64,000 bases of DNA from an uncultured Gemmiger sp. (GCA_944388135.1 CALXHP010000004.1:1-64000), one strand, 5' to 3'. Positions 17,128 through 26,114 are shown, counted from the first letter of the stretch. Notes: generated by a model from the sequence alone, not told the origin. A program made the numbers and translations.

Positions 17128-17871
17128 ATGGTATATCAACTGCTTTTCAGCCCCACCGGCGGCACCGCGTCCGCGGCCGACGCCCTGCTGGCGGGCACCG
17201 TGCTGGACCTGGCCGACCGGAACCGGGATTTTTCCGCCGTGACCCTGACCGCCGACGACGTGGCAGTGATCGCCGTGCCCTCCTACGGCGGCCGGGTCCC
17301 CGCCGTGGCCGCCCAACGTCTGGCCCGGATAGAGGGCGGCGGCGCCCGGGCGGTGCTGCTCTGCGTCTACGGCAACCGCGCCTATGAGGACACCCTGGTG
17401 GAGCTGGCCGACCTGGCCGAAGCCGCCGGGTTCCGGGTGGTGGCGGCTGTGGCGGCCCTTGCGGAGCACTCCATTGCCCGGCAGTTTGCCGCCGGGCGGC
17501 CCGACGACGCCGACAAGGCGGTGCTGGCGGAGTTCGGCGCCCGCATCCGGGCCAAGCTGGACGCCGGGGACACCATCGCCCCCGCCCTGCCCGGTCACCG
17601 GCCCTACAAGCCCCTGGGGGTGCGCAGCATGGTGCCCCGCACGGCCAAACGGTGCATCGAATGCGGCCGCTGTGCCGCCGGCTGCCCGGTGGGGGCCATT
17701 GATGCTGCCGACCCCCGCCGCACCGACGCCGACCTTTGCATCGGCTGCATGCGGTGCGTAAAGCTCTGCCCCGTGGAGGCCCGCACCATCGACCCCAACG
17801 CCCTGGCGGGACTGGAAGCCCGGCTGGCGCCCCTTTGCGCCGGCCGCAAGGAGAACGAGCTCTTCCTGTAA
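17128..17871 (+). CDS. EFR1-type flavodoxin-ferredoxin protein
   Basis: Cytoplasmic electron-transfer protein combining a flavodoxin-like domain (1-165, with the FMN phosphate loop FSPTGGTASAA) and a C-terminal double [4Fe-4S] ferredoxin. Its two clusters are marked by CIECGRCAAGCP and CIGCMRCVKLCP. It has 247 residues, matching the EFR1 family common in anaerobic Clostridia. Its physiological partner is unknown. It lies alone between hsp20 and a terminator. Confidence 0.87.
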   Translation: MVYQLLFSPTGGTASAADALLAGTVLDLADRNRDFSAVTLTADDVAVIAVPSYGGRVPAVAAQRLARIEGGGARAVLLCVYGNRAYEDTLVELADLAEAAGFRVVAAVAALAEHSIARQFAAGRPDDADKAVLAEFGARIRAKLDAGDTIAPALPGHRPYKPLGVRSMVPRTAKRCIECGRCAAGCPVGAIDAADPRRTDADLCIGCMRCVKLCPVEARTIDPNALAGLEARLAPLCAGRKENELFL

Positions 17872-17890
17872 GGCACCGGAAAGCGAAAAG

Positions 17891-17915
17891 CCGCCCCCGT
17901 GGGGGCGGTCCTTTT
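17891..17915 (+). terminator. Terminator of the EFR1-type gene
   Basis: CCGCCCCC (17891-17898) and GGGGGCGG (17901-17908) form a tight hairpin followed by TCCTTTT. Confidence 0.8.
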
Positions 17916-18060
17916 GTTATATTTGTTATATTTCCGTCACCTTTGTAAATCTTTCGGCGGGTGCTTTTCAGCGACGCCGGGGGATGGTACACTAAAAGAA
18001 AATGATAGGCGCGCATTTTTCTGTAGCTTTGCCGCGCCCCGGAAATCCCTTCAAAGAAAG

Positions 18061-18759
18061 GTGAAAAAGCTTTCCCTTTTCTGCACCGGTCTGCTGCTGG
18101 CCGGATCGCTGGCAGGGTGTACCGCCCCTGCAGCCCCAGCAGCTCCGGCACCCACTGCCGCCCCGACTGTGACAGCCACGCCCGCCCCCACGGCTGCACC
18201 GACCCCCACGGCCACGCCGGTGCCCACACCCGCGGCCCTCTCCGAGGAGGAAGAGAAAACAGAGTTTCTCGCGTTCTGGCAGGACGCCCAGCTTTCCTAT
18301 TGGGTGAGCGGCCTTCCGGATTCGCCGGAGGAGGACGCCCACTACAACTATTATATCGTGGTTTCCAACTATCTGGAGCATCACGCCGAGCGGCTGGGGG
18401 AACCCATTGTGTACGACACCGACGGTGCCCCCTGCTTCCCCTATGAAGATTTTCTGGGCGCGGCCCAGGCCATCTTTGGGGACGGCATCGACTACACCGC
18501 CTATATTCCCAACGACCCCGGCCCCCAGCCCGATGTTTCCCGGGCCATCTGGGGGTACGGTCCGGGCGCGCAGTACGCCGAGCCGGACCCCGACAGCTTT
18601 GTCCTGCAGGGGGACCAAATCACCCTGCAGGCCGCCCAGACCCTGCAGTTTCCCGGCGAGGAGCCCATGAGCACCGCCACCCTGACCTACACCTTCGCCG
18701 TCCAGCCCGACAATGAATACTGCCGCTACCGCCTGGTCTCGCTGGAAGAGGCTTCCTGA
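18061..18759 (+). CDS. Lipoprotein with Ala/Pro/Thr linker, function unknown
   Basis: Secreted lipoprotein of 232 residues. I chose the GTG at 18061 because it gives a proper lipoprotein signal (VKKLSLFCTGLLLAGSLAGC, Cys at 20); earlier frames run through the promoter region (TACACT at 17988-17993). A spacer of about 35 residues made of PT/AP repeats lifts a soluble domain of about 175 residues from the membrane. That domain has no motif I recognise. It is followed six codons later by another lipoprotein gene with the same linker style, so the two probably form one envelope operon. Confidence 0.7.
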   Translation: MKKLSLFCTGLLLAGSLAGCTAPAAPAAPAPTAAPTVTATPAPTAAPTPTATPVPTPAALSEEEEKTEFLAFWQDAQLSYWVSGLPDSPEEDAHYNYYIVVSNYLEHHAERLGEPIVYDTDGAPCFPYEDFLGAAQAIFGDGIDYTAYIPNDPGPQPDVSRAIWGYGPGAQYAEPDPDSFVLQGDQITLQAAQTLQFPGEEPMSTATLTYTFAVQPDNEYCRYRLVSLEEAS

Positions 18760-18789
18760 TCCCAGATGTTTTCCCCTGGAGGTGATCCT

Positions 18790-20271
18790 ATGAAAAGACT
18801 TTTCCCTGCCGCGCTGCTCTGCGCTGTCCTGCTGGCAGGCTGCACCGTACCGGCCTCCCCGGCCCCCACCGCCGCTCCGGCCGTGACCGCTGCGCCCGCC
18901 GCCACGGCCAGCCCTGCCCCGACGGCCAACCCCGACAACACCCCGGAGCGGTTCTGGGAGCTGGCCGCCCACGACCGGTACCTGACGGGGGTGATCACCG
19001 ACTGCCAGTTTGCCGACTATCCCGGGGAATCCCGGATCATCTTTACCGCCGACGACGGGCAGACCTACCGGGTGGAGGGCGCCCTGGGTAAAGAGCACGA
19101 GGGGCTGCCACCCTTCCATTCCGTCTATTCTTATTCGGGCAAGGAATCCGACGAATGCCAGCCCGGCTGGCAGGTGCTGGTCTATTATGAGGACACACTG
19201 ACCGACGGGCAGACCACCATCACCCGGCCCAAGGACATCTTCCTCTTTTTCCCGAGAGATGCTGCGGGGCTGGAAGAACAGCTTTTCACCACCGAGTATG
19301 AGCTGGGCGTACTGCGCAAAAACTTTGACGCCATCCAGAACAAGGCCGTCTTTACCCCCGACGAAGCCATGCGCCGGGTGGCGGCGCAGCTGGGGCTGCA
19401 GGTGCAGGCCCAAAGCCCCTCCCCCGGGGTGACCCAATACACCGACGGCAGCCACACCCTTTCCTTCCAGCGGTTGTGGTACAATTCCTACTACCAACTG
19501 GACCGGGAAGCGGCCTTCCGGGCCAACACCAATCTCGCCGGCTGGGCCGCGCAGCTGGACGACCCCGATTTTCCCGGGGAGGAAGCCCTGACCCGGCCCT
19601 ATCTGGAATACGAGATCCTGGACCGGCAGGGCGATGGTCAGAGCACGTCTTACTATGTCTCCATCTCCGGGGAGGTTTCCACCACCCAGACCACCCTAAC
19701 CCTCCCCGCCTTTGGACAGGAGACCTACGCCCCCCTCTTTTTGACCGAGGAACAGCAGGATCTCTTCCAGAAGGCGGCGAAATTCCAGTTTGCCTTTTTC
19801 TCCCTGCCGGATAACATCCAGCAGTTCCCGCAGTTTCAGCCCCTGGCGGAAAACAACTGGGTGGTCATTCAGGACGGATATTCGCTGTACCAGAATTCCT
19901 ACGAAGAATTTTCCGATCTGGCCCACAGCGGTTTCACCCAGGACTATCTGGACTCTCTGGGGCCCCTTTACACCGAAAAATTTGTGGACCGGGACGGACG
20001 GCTGGCCACCTCCACCGATAGGGGACTGACCCGCGACTCCCTGCCTGGCGCCCGGCGGCCGGTTCTGGAAAATTATCCCGATCTTTTCCGGCTGGAATAC
20101 CAGGACGAGGAAACCATCGAATTCACCCTGATCTCCCACTATGACCGGAACTGGCAGAACTACACCGGCGAGGACGGGATGGACATTTACACGGCGGAAT
20201 ACCCCATCCGGATGGTCAACACCGACAACGGCTGGCGGATCGACGAATTCCACACCACCGAATACGGCTGA
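18790..20271 (+). CDS. Lipoprotein, large ectodomain of unknown function
   Basis: 493-residue lipoprotein. The ATG at 18790 (MKRLFPAALLCAVLLAGC) has GGAGG at ideal spacing; Cys18 is the lipidation site, followed by an Ala/Pro/Thr linker. The first 200 residues contain a small beta domain (YLTGVITDCQFADYPGESRI, an OB-like pattern). The C-terminal 130 residues (LDSLGPLYTEKFV ... TAEYPIRMVNTDNGWRIDEF) have the layout of NTF2/IseA-like envelope domains; that assignment is only a guess. Partner of the preceding lipoprotein. Confidence 0.72.
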   Translation: MKRLFPAALLCAVLLAGCTVPASPAPTAAPAVTAAPAATASPAPTANPDNTPERFWELAAHDRYLTGVITDCQFADYPGESRIIFTADDGQTYRVEGALGKEHEGLPPFHSVYSYSGKESDECQPGWQVLVYYEDTLTDGQTTITRPKDIFLFFPRDAAGLEEQLFTTEYELGVLRKNFDAIQNKAVFTPDEAMRRVAAQLGLQVQAQSPSPGVTQYTDGSHTLSFQRLWYNSYYQLDREAAFRANTNLAGWAAQLDDPDFPGEEALTRPYLEYEILDRQGDGQSTSYYVSISGEVSTTQTTLTLPAFGQETYAPLFLTEEQQDLFQKAAKFQFAFFSLPDNIQQFPQFQPLAENNWVVIQDGYSLYQNSYEEFSDLAHSGFTQDYLDSLGPLYTEKFVDRDGRLATSTDRGLTRDSLPGARRPVLENYPDLFRLEYQDEETIEFTLISHYDRNWQNYTGEDGMDIYTAEYPIRMVNTDNGWRIDEFHTTEYG

Positions 20272-20294
20272 TCCTTTGCCGCGATCCATAAAAT

Positions 20295-20335
20295 AAACGA
20301 GGGAGCGCCTGCTTTGAGCAGGCGCTCCCTCGTTT
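20295..20335. terminator. Bidirectional terminator
   Basis: A perfect 19-bp stem (20295-20313 with 20317-20335) with a TTG loop and A/T tracts on both sides. It serves the lipoprotein operon on the plus strand and ptsG on the minus strand. Confidence 0.9.
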
Positions 20336-20449
20336 GTGTATCCGGCGGCAGGAAGTATCCTTCAACCCCCGCCCGGGAAGGAGCACTCTTCGTCCCTGTC
20401 CCGGGCACCGCCGCAGGGGGCCGTTTTTCCCCCATAGAAAGGTGCTGGC

Positions 20450-22582
20450 TTATTCTACCCGCAGCAGGTCCTGACCGGCCTTGATCTCGCCGGTGGCCAG
20501 GGGTTTGACTGCCGCATAGCGGTCGGTGTTGCAGACGATCATCGGGGTGGTCACCTTATACCCCGCCGCCTTGATGGCGTCGATGTCAAAGCTGATGAGC
20601 AGGTCGCCCTTCTTCACCTTCTGGCCGTTGGCCACATGGGCGGTGAAGTGCTCGCCGTTCAGCTTGACGGTGTCGATGCCGATGTGGAGCAGCAGCTCGG
20701 CGCCGCCCTCGGTCACCAGGCCGATGGCATGGTGGGTGTCAAAGAGATTGTCCACGGTGGCATCCGCCGGGGCGCAGAGTTTGCCCTCGGTGGGCTCCAC
20801 GGCGATGCCGTCCCCCAGCACGCCGGAGGCAAAGGCTTCATCTTCCACGTCGGCCATGGCCACCACTGTGCCGGTGAGGTGGGCGCCGAAGGTCTCGGCA
20901 GGGACAGCCTCCTTGGGCGCTTCCTCCTTCTTGGCAGGCTGGGCCGCCGGGGCTTCCACGGCGGCAGGGGCGTCGGAGGCAGGGCTTTCCATATAATCCT
21001 CCAGGTTGGACTTGATGACGGCTACCTGGGGTCCGTAGATGACCTGGATGCCGTTGCCCTTATGGATGACGCCGGAAGCACCGCTCTGGCGCAGCAGGGC
21101 GTCGCTGACCTTGTCGGAATCCAGGACGGTGACCCGCAGACGGGTGGCGCAGCAGTCCACGTCGGAGAGGTTGGCCTTGCCGCCCAGGCCCTGGAGGATC
21201 AGGGCAGAAACGGTATCGCCGCCGGACTTGCCGCCCGCGGCATCGGGGCCGACGCCGGTTTTTTCCTTGAAGTCGGCGCGGGTGTAGAGCTTGGCTTCCC
21301 CATCGCCCGCCTCGCGGCCGGGGGTCATGAGGTTCATCTTGGTGATCATGAAGTAGAAGGTGAAGTAGTAGAGCACGAAGTAGACAACACCCACGATGAC
21401 CACCCAGATCCAGTGGGTCTTTTCATTGCCCTGGAGAATGCCGAAGAGGGTCAGGTCGATGAGACCGCCGGAGAAGGTCATGCCCACGCCCACGTTGAAG
21501 ATATGCATGAGCATATAGGCCAGACCAGCGTAGACGCAGTGGACAGCGTACATGGCGGGGGCCACAAAGAGGAAGGTAAATTCCAGGGGCTCGGTGATAC
21601 CGGTGAGCATGGAGGTCAGGGCTGCCGAGAGGAACAGACCGGCCACCACCTTGCGTTTTTCGGGGCGGGCGGCGCGGTACATGGCGAAAGCAGCGCCGGG
21701 CAGGCCGAAAATCATCAGCGGGAATTTACCGGACATGAACCGGGTGGCGGAGACGGAGAATTCCACAGTGCTCTTGGAGGCCAGTTCCGCGAAGAAGATA
21801 TTCTGGGCGCCCTGGACGGTGACGCCGTCGATGACGGCGGTGCCGCCCACGCTGGTCTGCCAGAAGGGAATGTAGAACACATGGTGCAGGCCGAAGGGAA
21901 TGAGGGCGCGTTCGATGAGGCCGTAGAGCCAGGTACCGGCGTAGCCGGAGACCAGGACCAGGTTGCCCAGCATGGAGATACCGGTCTGGACCACCGGCCA
22001 GATGTAGAACATGGCGATGCCCACCACCAGGTAGACGGCGGTGCAGACGATGGGCACGAAGCGGGTGCCGCCGAAGAAGGAAAGCACCTGGGGCAGCTGG
22101 GTCTTATAGAAGCGGTTGTGGAGCGCCGCCACGCCCAGGCCTACGATGATACCGCCGAAAACGCCCATCTGCAGGGTGGTGATGCCCAGCATGGAGGTGG
22201 TGGTGTTGGCGGGCATGGCTTCCACGCCGCCGGCGGCGTTGATCATGGCGGCGATGGCGGTGTTCATGACCAGGTAGGCGATGGCGCCGGAGAGGGCGGC
22301 CACTTCCTTTTCCTTTTTGGCCATGCCGATGGCCACGCCCATGGCGAAGAGCAGGGCCAGGTTGTTGAACACCGCGCTGCCGCACTGGTTCATGATATCC
22401 AGCACGGTATAGATGGGCGTGCCCTGGTGGATGAGACCGGTAAGGCCGTAGGCCTCCAGCATGGTCTCGTTGGTGAAGGAGCTGCCGATACCCAGCAGCA
22501 GGCCGGCCACCGGCAGCAGGGCGATGGGCAGCATAAAGGAACGGCCCACACGCTGCAGCACGCCGAAGATCTTGTCTTTCAT
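20450..22582 (-). CDS. ptsG: Glucose-type PTS permease EIICBA
   Basis: Membrane sugar transporter and phosphotransferase of the glucose/glucosamine/N-acetylglucosamine family. Domains in order are EIIC (1-415, about ten spans, with the sugar-site motif GITEPLEFTF), EIIB (about 455-525, phospho-cysteine C478 in DCCATRLRV) and, after an Ala/Pro/Glu linker, EIIA (about 565-705, phospho-His H633 in LLHIGIDTV). It has 710 residues. It follows glcT in the same direction, and its leader holds a RAT/terminator pair, so expression needs the antiterminator. Glucose is the likely sugar but GlcNAc cannot be excluded. Confidence 0.9.
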   Translation of the reverse strand: MKDKIFGVLQRVGRSFMLPIALLPVAGLLLGIGSSFTNETMLEAYGLTGLIHQGTPIYTVLDIMNQCGSAVFNNLALLFAMGVAIGMAKKEKEVAALSGAIAYLVMNTAIAAMINAAGGVEAMPANTTTSMLGITTLQMGVFGGIIVGLGVAALHNRFYKTQLPQVLSFFGGTRFVPIVCTAVYLVVGIAMFYIWPVVQTGISMLGNLVLVSGYAGTWLYGLIERALIPFGLHHVFYIPFWQTSVGGTAVIDGVTVQGAQNIFFAELASKSTVEFSVSATRFMSGKFPLMIFGLPGAAFAMYRAARPEKRKVVAGLFLSAALTSMLTGITEPLEFTFLFVAPAMYAVHCVYAGLAYMLMHIFNVGVGMTFSGGLIDLTLFGILQGNEKTHWIWVVIVGVVYFVLYYFTFYFMITKMNLMTPGREAGDGEAKLYTRADFKEKTGVGPDAAGGKSGGDTVSALILQGLGGKANLSDVDCCATRLRVTVLDSDKVSDALLRQSGASGVIHKGNGIQVIYGPQVAVIKSNLEDYMESPASDAPAAVEAPAAQPAKKEEAPKEAVPAETFGAHLTGTVVAMADVEDEAFASGVLGDGIAVEPTEGKLCAPADATVDNLFDTHHAIGLVTEGGAELLLHIGIDTVKLNGEHFTAHVANGQKVKKGDLLISFDIDAIKAAGYKVTTPMIVCNTDRYAAVKPLATGEIKAGQDLLRVE

Positions 22583-22640
22583 ACAGGTTCCTCCTATTTC
22601 TCAGTTGATCTGTGCCGAACAGGGATTCAGGGATCTATAT

Positions 22641-22725
22641 AAAAACAGACCCATACAACCTCCCCGCTTGCGGCGGCGAAGCTATACAGGTCTAGCCTAC
22701 ACAACCAATGGTGCAGTCACTATCC
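22641..22725 (-). promoter_or_regulatory. RAT antiterminator site and terminator before ptsG
   Basis: The minus strand carries a 37-nt RAT-like hairpin beginning GGATAGTGACTG (22725) and ending AGGCTAGACC (22698-22689), with CTGCAC/GTGTAG as inner stem. The terminal AGACC also pairs with GGTCT just before a T run (22645-22641). RAT and terminator are therefore mutually exclusive, the hallmark of BglG/LicT/GlcT control. Confidence 0.75.
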
Positions 22726-22739
22726 ATGGATTCAGTTGT

Positions 22740-23612
22740 TCAGGTGGGTACCTCATGCAGATCCCCCGCCACCCGTTTCAGGTGGATCGTCAGGTAGATC
22801 AGTTCTTCCTGGGAGAGGGTATAGTGCCAGGTCTTTTCAATGTAATCGGCCACGCACCGGGCACATTTGTAGTGTTCCTTGCAGTTGCGGACGATCAGCG
22901 CCCGGAAGGTCTCGTCGCTTTCGTCGTGGGAATCGGTCATCATCTTGCCCTGGAACAGCCGCTGGGCAAAGTACCGCAGATGGACCACGAACCGGTGGAA
23001 GGTCAGGCTTTCCCGGTCAAAGGCGCCCAGGTCCCGGTAGTAGTACTCCACCACCTGGATGACCCCCTCGATGAGGCGGGTGATGTCGTACATCTCGCTC
23101 ATATGGGTGTTGAGCTCGGCGTTGACGATGTGCAGCGCAATGAAGGCCGCCTCGTCGGGGTTGAGCTCCACCCCCAGCCGTTCCTTCACCAGGGCGACAC
23201 AGCGCTGGCCCAGCCGGTACTCGGTGGGATAGTAGCAGAGGATGCTGCCCGCCAGTGGGTTCTTGAACTCGATGCCCTGGGTTTTGCGCTGGATGGCAAA
23301 GCTGATATGGTCCGCCAGGGTGATGAGCAAGCTCTCGTTGAGGGGCTGGGGGATGGCCGCCTTGATCTGGTCGATCATCTCCTCGGTCAGATCCAGATGC
23401 TCGATGGGGATCTGCTCCACCAGCTCCCGCAGACGGCGCTGGCCGGACTTGTCCTCCATGCGGTAGACCTTTTCCACCCCGGCGGGGTCCACGAACTGCG
23501 CCACCTTGCGGCCGAATCCCAACCCTTTGCCGGTGACGATCATCTCGTTGCCTTTTTCGTCGATCACACAAAGGATGTTGTTGTTGATGACCTTTTTGAT
23601 GCGCAATCCCAT
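22740..23612 (-). CDS. glcT: BglG/LicT family transcription antiterminator (GlcT-like)
   Basis: RNA-binding antiterminator controlled by PTS phosphorylation. The N-terminal CAT RNA-binding domain (1-58) begins MGLRIKKVINNNILCV and includes GKGLGFGRK. Two PRD domains follow (about 65-170 and 175-285), with conserved histidines in LADHISFA, FIALHIVNAE and LTIHLKRVA. It has 290 residues. I chose the ATG at 23612; longer frames lack the CAT start. It precedes ptsG and has a RAT site in its own leader, so it probably controls both itself and ptsG. Confidence 0.9.
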   Translation of the reverse strand: MGLRIKKVINNNILCVIDEKGNEMIVTGKGLGFGRKVAQFVDPAGVEKVYRMEDKSGQRRLRELVEQIPIEHLDLTEEMIDQIKAAIPQPLNESLLITLADHISFAIQRKTQGIEFKNPLAGSILCYYPTEYRLGQRCVALVKERLGVELNPDEAAFIALHIVNAELNTHMSEMYDITRLIEGVIQVVEYYYRDLGAFDRESLTFHRFVVHLRYFAQRLFQGKMMTDSHDESDETFRALIVRNCKEHYKCARCVADYIEKTWHYTLSQEELIYLTIHLKRVAGDLHEVPT

Positions 23613-23637
23613 CGCCCCCTCTCCGTCCGGGGCAGGC

Positions 23638-23728
23638 AAAAAAATAACCAGCCCCCTAAAATCCCCTTCCTGGTACAAGAAACAGATTCTAACGGAGTTG
23701 GTCTAGCCCGCTTTACCGGTAACAATCC
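23638..23728 (-). promoter_or_regulatory. Second RAT site and terminator, in the glcT leader
   Basis: A 29-nt element beginning GGATTGTTACC (23728) and ending GGGCTAGACC (23709-23700) matches the RAT consensus closely (GGATTGTTACTG at the 5' side). Downstream, an imperfect hairpin leads to a T tract at 23644-23638. This implies autoregulation of glcT by antitermination. Confidence 0.7.
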
Positions 23729-23766
23729 AACAGGGCCCCTTCCGGGCCGCTTGCTTATCTGTGAAA

Positions 23767-23796
23767 ATAATAACATACCCACCTGTTCAAAGTCAA
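23767..23796 (-). promoter_or_regulatory. glcT promoter
   Basis: TTGACT (23796-23791) with TTATTA or TATTAT 17-18 nt downstream (23773-23767), upstream of the RAT site. Confidence 0.65.
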
Positions 23797-23874
23797 CTGT
23801 CTGGGGCCGTGGGCGAATCTTTTCGGCAGAGTGCTCAATTTTGGTGCTTCCGTTTGGGCAGTTTGGCAAAAGTT

Positions 23875-23896
23875 CCGGGACAAGTCCCGGTTTTTT
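23875..23896 (+). terminator. Orphan terminator-like hairpin
   Basis: CCGGGAC-AA-GTCCCGG followed by six T on the plus strand. No plus-strand gene lies upstream, so it may end a short transcript or block transcription from the divergent glcT promoter region. Confidence 0.55.
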
Positions 23897-23946
23897 CGCC
23901 ATGATACGAGTTTTTTTGCCCGGTTCAAATTTTACAACTCCAAACC

Positions 23947-23975
23947 TTGCACCGGTCCGTCCCGGGGTGTATGCT
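23947..23975 (+). promoter_or_regulatory. Promoter of the Asp-box membrane protein
   Basis: TTGCAC (23947-23952), 17-nt spacer, TATGCT (23970-23975). Confidence 0.55.
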
Positions 23976-24004
23976 GGAAACAAAGTCTGAAAGGAGGCAC
24001 TGTC

Positions 24005-25984
24005 ATGGAGGAAACCAACCGCACCCAACCCCTGGACCCGGGCCCTGTATGGGCCCACCGGCCCCAGGGGGCGCCCACCCGGGCCGAACTGACCGCCGCC
24101 CTGCAGGTCTGCCGCAAGGGCCCGGGGCGGCGGATCAGGCAGGCAGCGGTGATCCTGGCGGGTCTCCTGTTGCTGCTGGCGGGCAGCAGTGCCGGGTATC
24201 TGATGCTCTTCCAGGGGGCGGACTACCCCCTGGCCGCCCTGGGGCTGCCCCTGCTGGGGGTCTTGCTCATAGGCGGGGGGCTGCTGTCCCTGGGGCTGCA
24301 AAGGCGGCTGCGCCGTCAGCTGACCCGCTGCCCCCAGGTGACCCTCTACCCGGAATTTGCCCACTTTGCCGACCCGGACGACCCCTGGGACCTGATGGTG
24401 GAGGACCTGCGGCGGGTGGAGCGGATGGAGGGCTGGATCGTGCTGCTGTGGCGCACCGGCGACGCCCTGACGGTGCTGCCCCTGCCCGACGAAAGCTGCG
24501 CGGGGGGCGGCGGTGCCCTGCTGGACCGGCTGCGGGAGGCCGCCCCCGGGGCGGTCTTCCGGTCGGACACCCGGCGTCCCCGGATGCCCCGCCGTCTGCT
24601 GCCCGGGGTGGTCCTGGCGGCATTGCTGGGGCTGAGCTGGGTCTGGCCGGTGGAAGCGCTGCAGGGCTGGACGGCCTATTCCAACGGCCGGAACGCCACC
24701 CTCTATCTGCGGTACGACGCCGACACCGGGCAGATCATCGAACGGGCCACCGGGCAGCCCTTTGCCCGGCCCGCCGCCGGTCCCGTGAACCCCCGGTGGC
24801 TGACCGACGACTGCTGCGCCGTGACCTACCCTTCCACCGACGGCACCCTTCAGGTGGAGCTGCTTTTCCCCCACCCCGACAAGGCCCGCCGTTTCGACCC
24901 CGACCCGCCCGCCGGGGGCTGGAGGGAACTTACCTTCGGGGACACCCCGGTGACGCTGTACTGGGACGAAGAGCAGTCCGGCTACCGGCTGCAAACCAGC
25001 GAAGGGGAGTTTTTCTACGGCCAATGGCAGGACTCCGAGGGGCTGGGACTGGTGCTCTGCGATGACAGCGGCCTGCCCCAATGGGTCCTGGCCCCCACGG
25101 TGATGCCCTGGTTCGACAGCCAGGGGACGGTGACCAGCTGCCCGGCCCTCTCCCTCTGCCCCGTTTCCATGGAGCAGACCGAACCGGTGGCGCTGCTCAG
25201 CACCGAGGCCCCCGCCGGGGACAACTCCGGGGAGACTACCCCGCCCGTCTTCAGCGATACCATCGACGTCTGCGTCAACTCGGACGGCGTCTTTTTCACC
25301 TGGGACGGGGGTCTCACCGCCCAGGCGGCGCTGGATGCCCGGGACTGTGCCCGCTGCGGCATCACCGGCGAGGCCGACCTGGAGCCCCTGGTGCTGCGGT
25401 GGGATGTGGCCTCTTTCCTCACCCAGGAGGACGGCCAGATCTGGTCCCACACCAGCCGGGACCAGGGGCAGAGCTGGCAGACCGACCTTCTGGCGGACTT
25501 TGGCGGCGCCACCCCGGACTACCGCTGCCTGGGCTTTACCGGCCAGGGGATCGGCTATGCCGCCCTGAGCGGCACCGGGGCGGACGGCACCCGGCGGGTG
25601 GAACTGTACACCGGCCTGCACCACGGCCTGGGCTGGGAAGCCATCCAGGTACCCCGGGCCGCCGACGGCCTGCTGCGGCCCCTCAACGGGCTGATCTTCT
25701 ATGACGGCGCCTCTGCGGTGGCCACCGCCCCCGGCGACGAGGGCGACCCCTGGCCCTACGTCTTTGTGACGATGGACTGCGGCGACACCTGGAAGCAGAT
25801 CGACGTTCCCTTTGCCGAAAGCGGCCAGACCGGCGCCACCGGCCTTTCCGAGCTGTACTTCGACGGGTTCGACTGGCAGATCACCTTCACCCAGGCCCCC
25901 ACCGGCAACCGGAAAATCGTCTTTGAGACCGCCACCCTTACCAACACCGACTGGACCTGCACCGAGGTCCATTCCCTGTCCTGA
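24005..25984 (+). CDS. Membrane protein with Asp-box (BNR-like) ectodomain
   Basis: 659 residues. The start at 24005 has AAAGGAGG. Two membrane spans lie near residues 45-65 and 73-95, a soluble segment near 100-190, a third span near 197-215, then a large C-terminal domain of about 440 residues. The C-terminal half carries Asp-box motifs (S/T-x-D-x-G-x-x-W): SRDQGQSW and TMDCGDTW, with a related NSDGVFFTWDGG. Such boxes mark beta-hairpins of sialidase/BNR-type propellers. I see no catalytic Arg triad that would make it a sialidase. Function unknown; monocistronic with its own promoter and terminator. Confidence 0.78.
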   Translation: MEETNRTQPLDPGPVWAHRPQGAPTRAELTAALQVCRKGPGRRIRQAAVILAGLLLLLAGSSAGYLMLFQGADYPLAALGLPLLGVLLIGGGLLSLGLQRRLRRQLTRCPQVTLYPEFAHFADPDDPWDLMVEDLRRVERMEGWIVLLWRTGDALTVLPLPDESCAGGGGALLDRLREAAPGAVFRSDTRRPRMPRRLLPGVVLAALLGLSWVWPVEALQGWTAYSNGRNATLYLRYDADTGQIIERATGQPFARPAAGPVNPRWLTDDCCAVTYPSTDGTLQVELLFPHPDKARRFDPDPPAGGWRELTFGDTPVTLYWDEEQSGYRLQTSEGEFFYGQWQDSEGLGLVLCDDSGLPQWVLAPTVMPWFDSQGTVTSCPALSLCPVSMEQTEPVALLSTEAPAGDNSGETTPPVFSDTIDVCVNSDGVFFTWDGGLTAQAALDARDCARCGITGEADLEPLVLRWDVASFLTQEDGQIWSHTSRDQGQSWQTDLLADFGGATPDYRCLGFTGQGIGYAALSGTGADGTRRVELYTGLHHGLGWEAIQVPRAADGLLRPLNGLIFYDGASAVATAPGDEGDPWPYVFVTMDCGDTWKQIDVPFAESGQTGATGLSELYFDGFDWQITFTQAPTGNRKIVFETATLTNTDWTCTEVHSLS

Positions 25985-26000
25985 ACCGGTCCCCTCTGGA

Positions 26001-26029
26001 GCTCCGCCCTCTGCGGCGGGGCCCTTTTT
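26001..26029 (+). terminator. Terminator of the Asp-box protein gene
   Basis: GCTCCGCC (26001-26008) pairs with GGCGGGGC (26015-26022), followed by CCTTTTT. Confidence 0.75.
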
Positions 26030-26051
26030 GTCATTTTGGACGGTTTGTCCC

Positions 26052-26080
26052 TTGCGCGGGGATGCGGCATAGGGTATAGT
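26052..26080 (+). promoter_or_regulatory. Promoter of the AI-2E transporter gene
   Basis: TTGCGC (26052-26057), 17-nt spacer, TATAGT (26075-26080). Confidence 0.55.
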
Positions 26081-26114
26081 AAAGTTATATGTCTCACAAG
26101 AAAGGATTTTCCTT

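Noticed and set aside
24005..25984. Sialidase annotation for the Asp-box protein
   Set aside because: Asp boxes are present but no arginine triad or FRIP motif, and three membrane spans sit in the N-terminal half.
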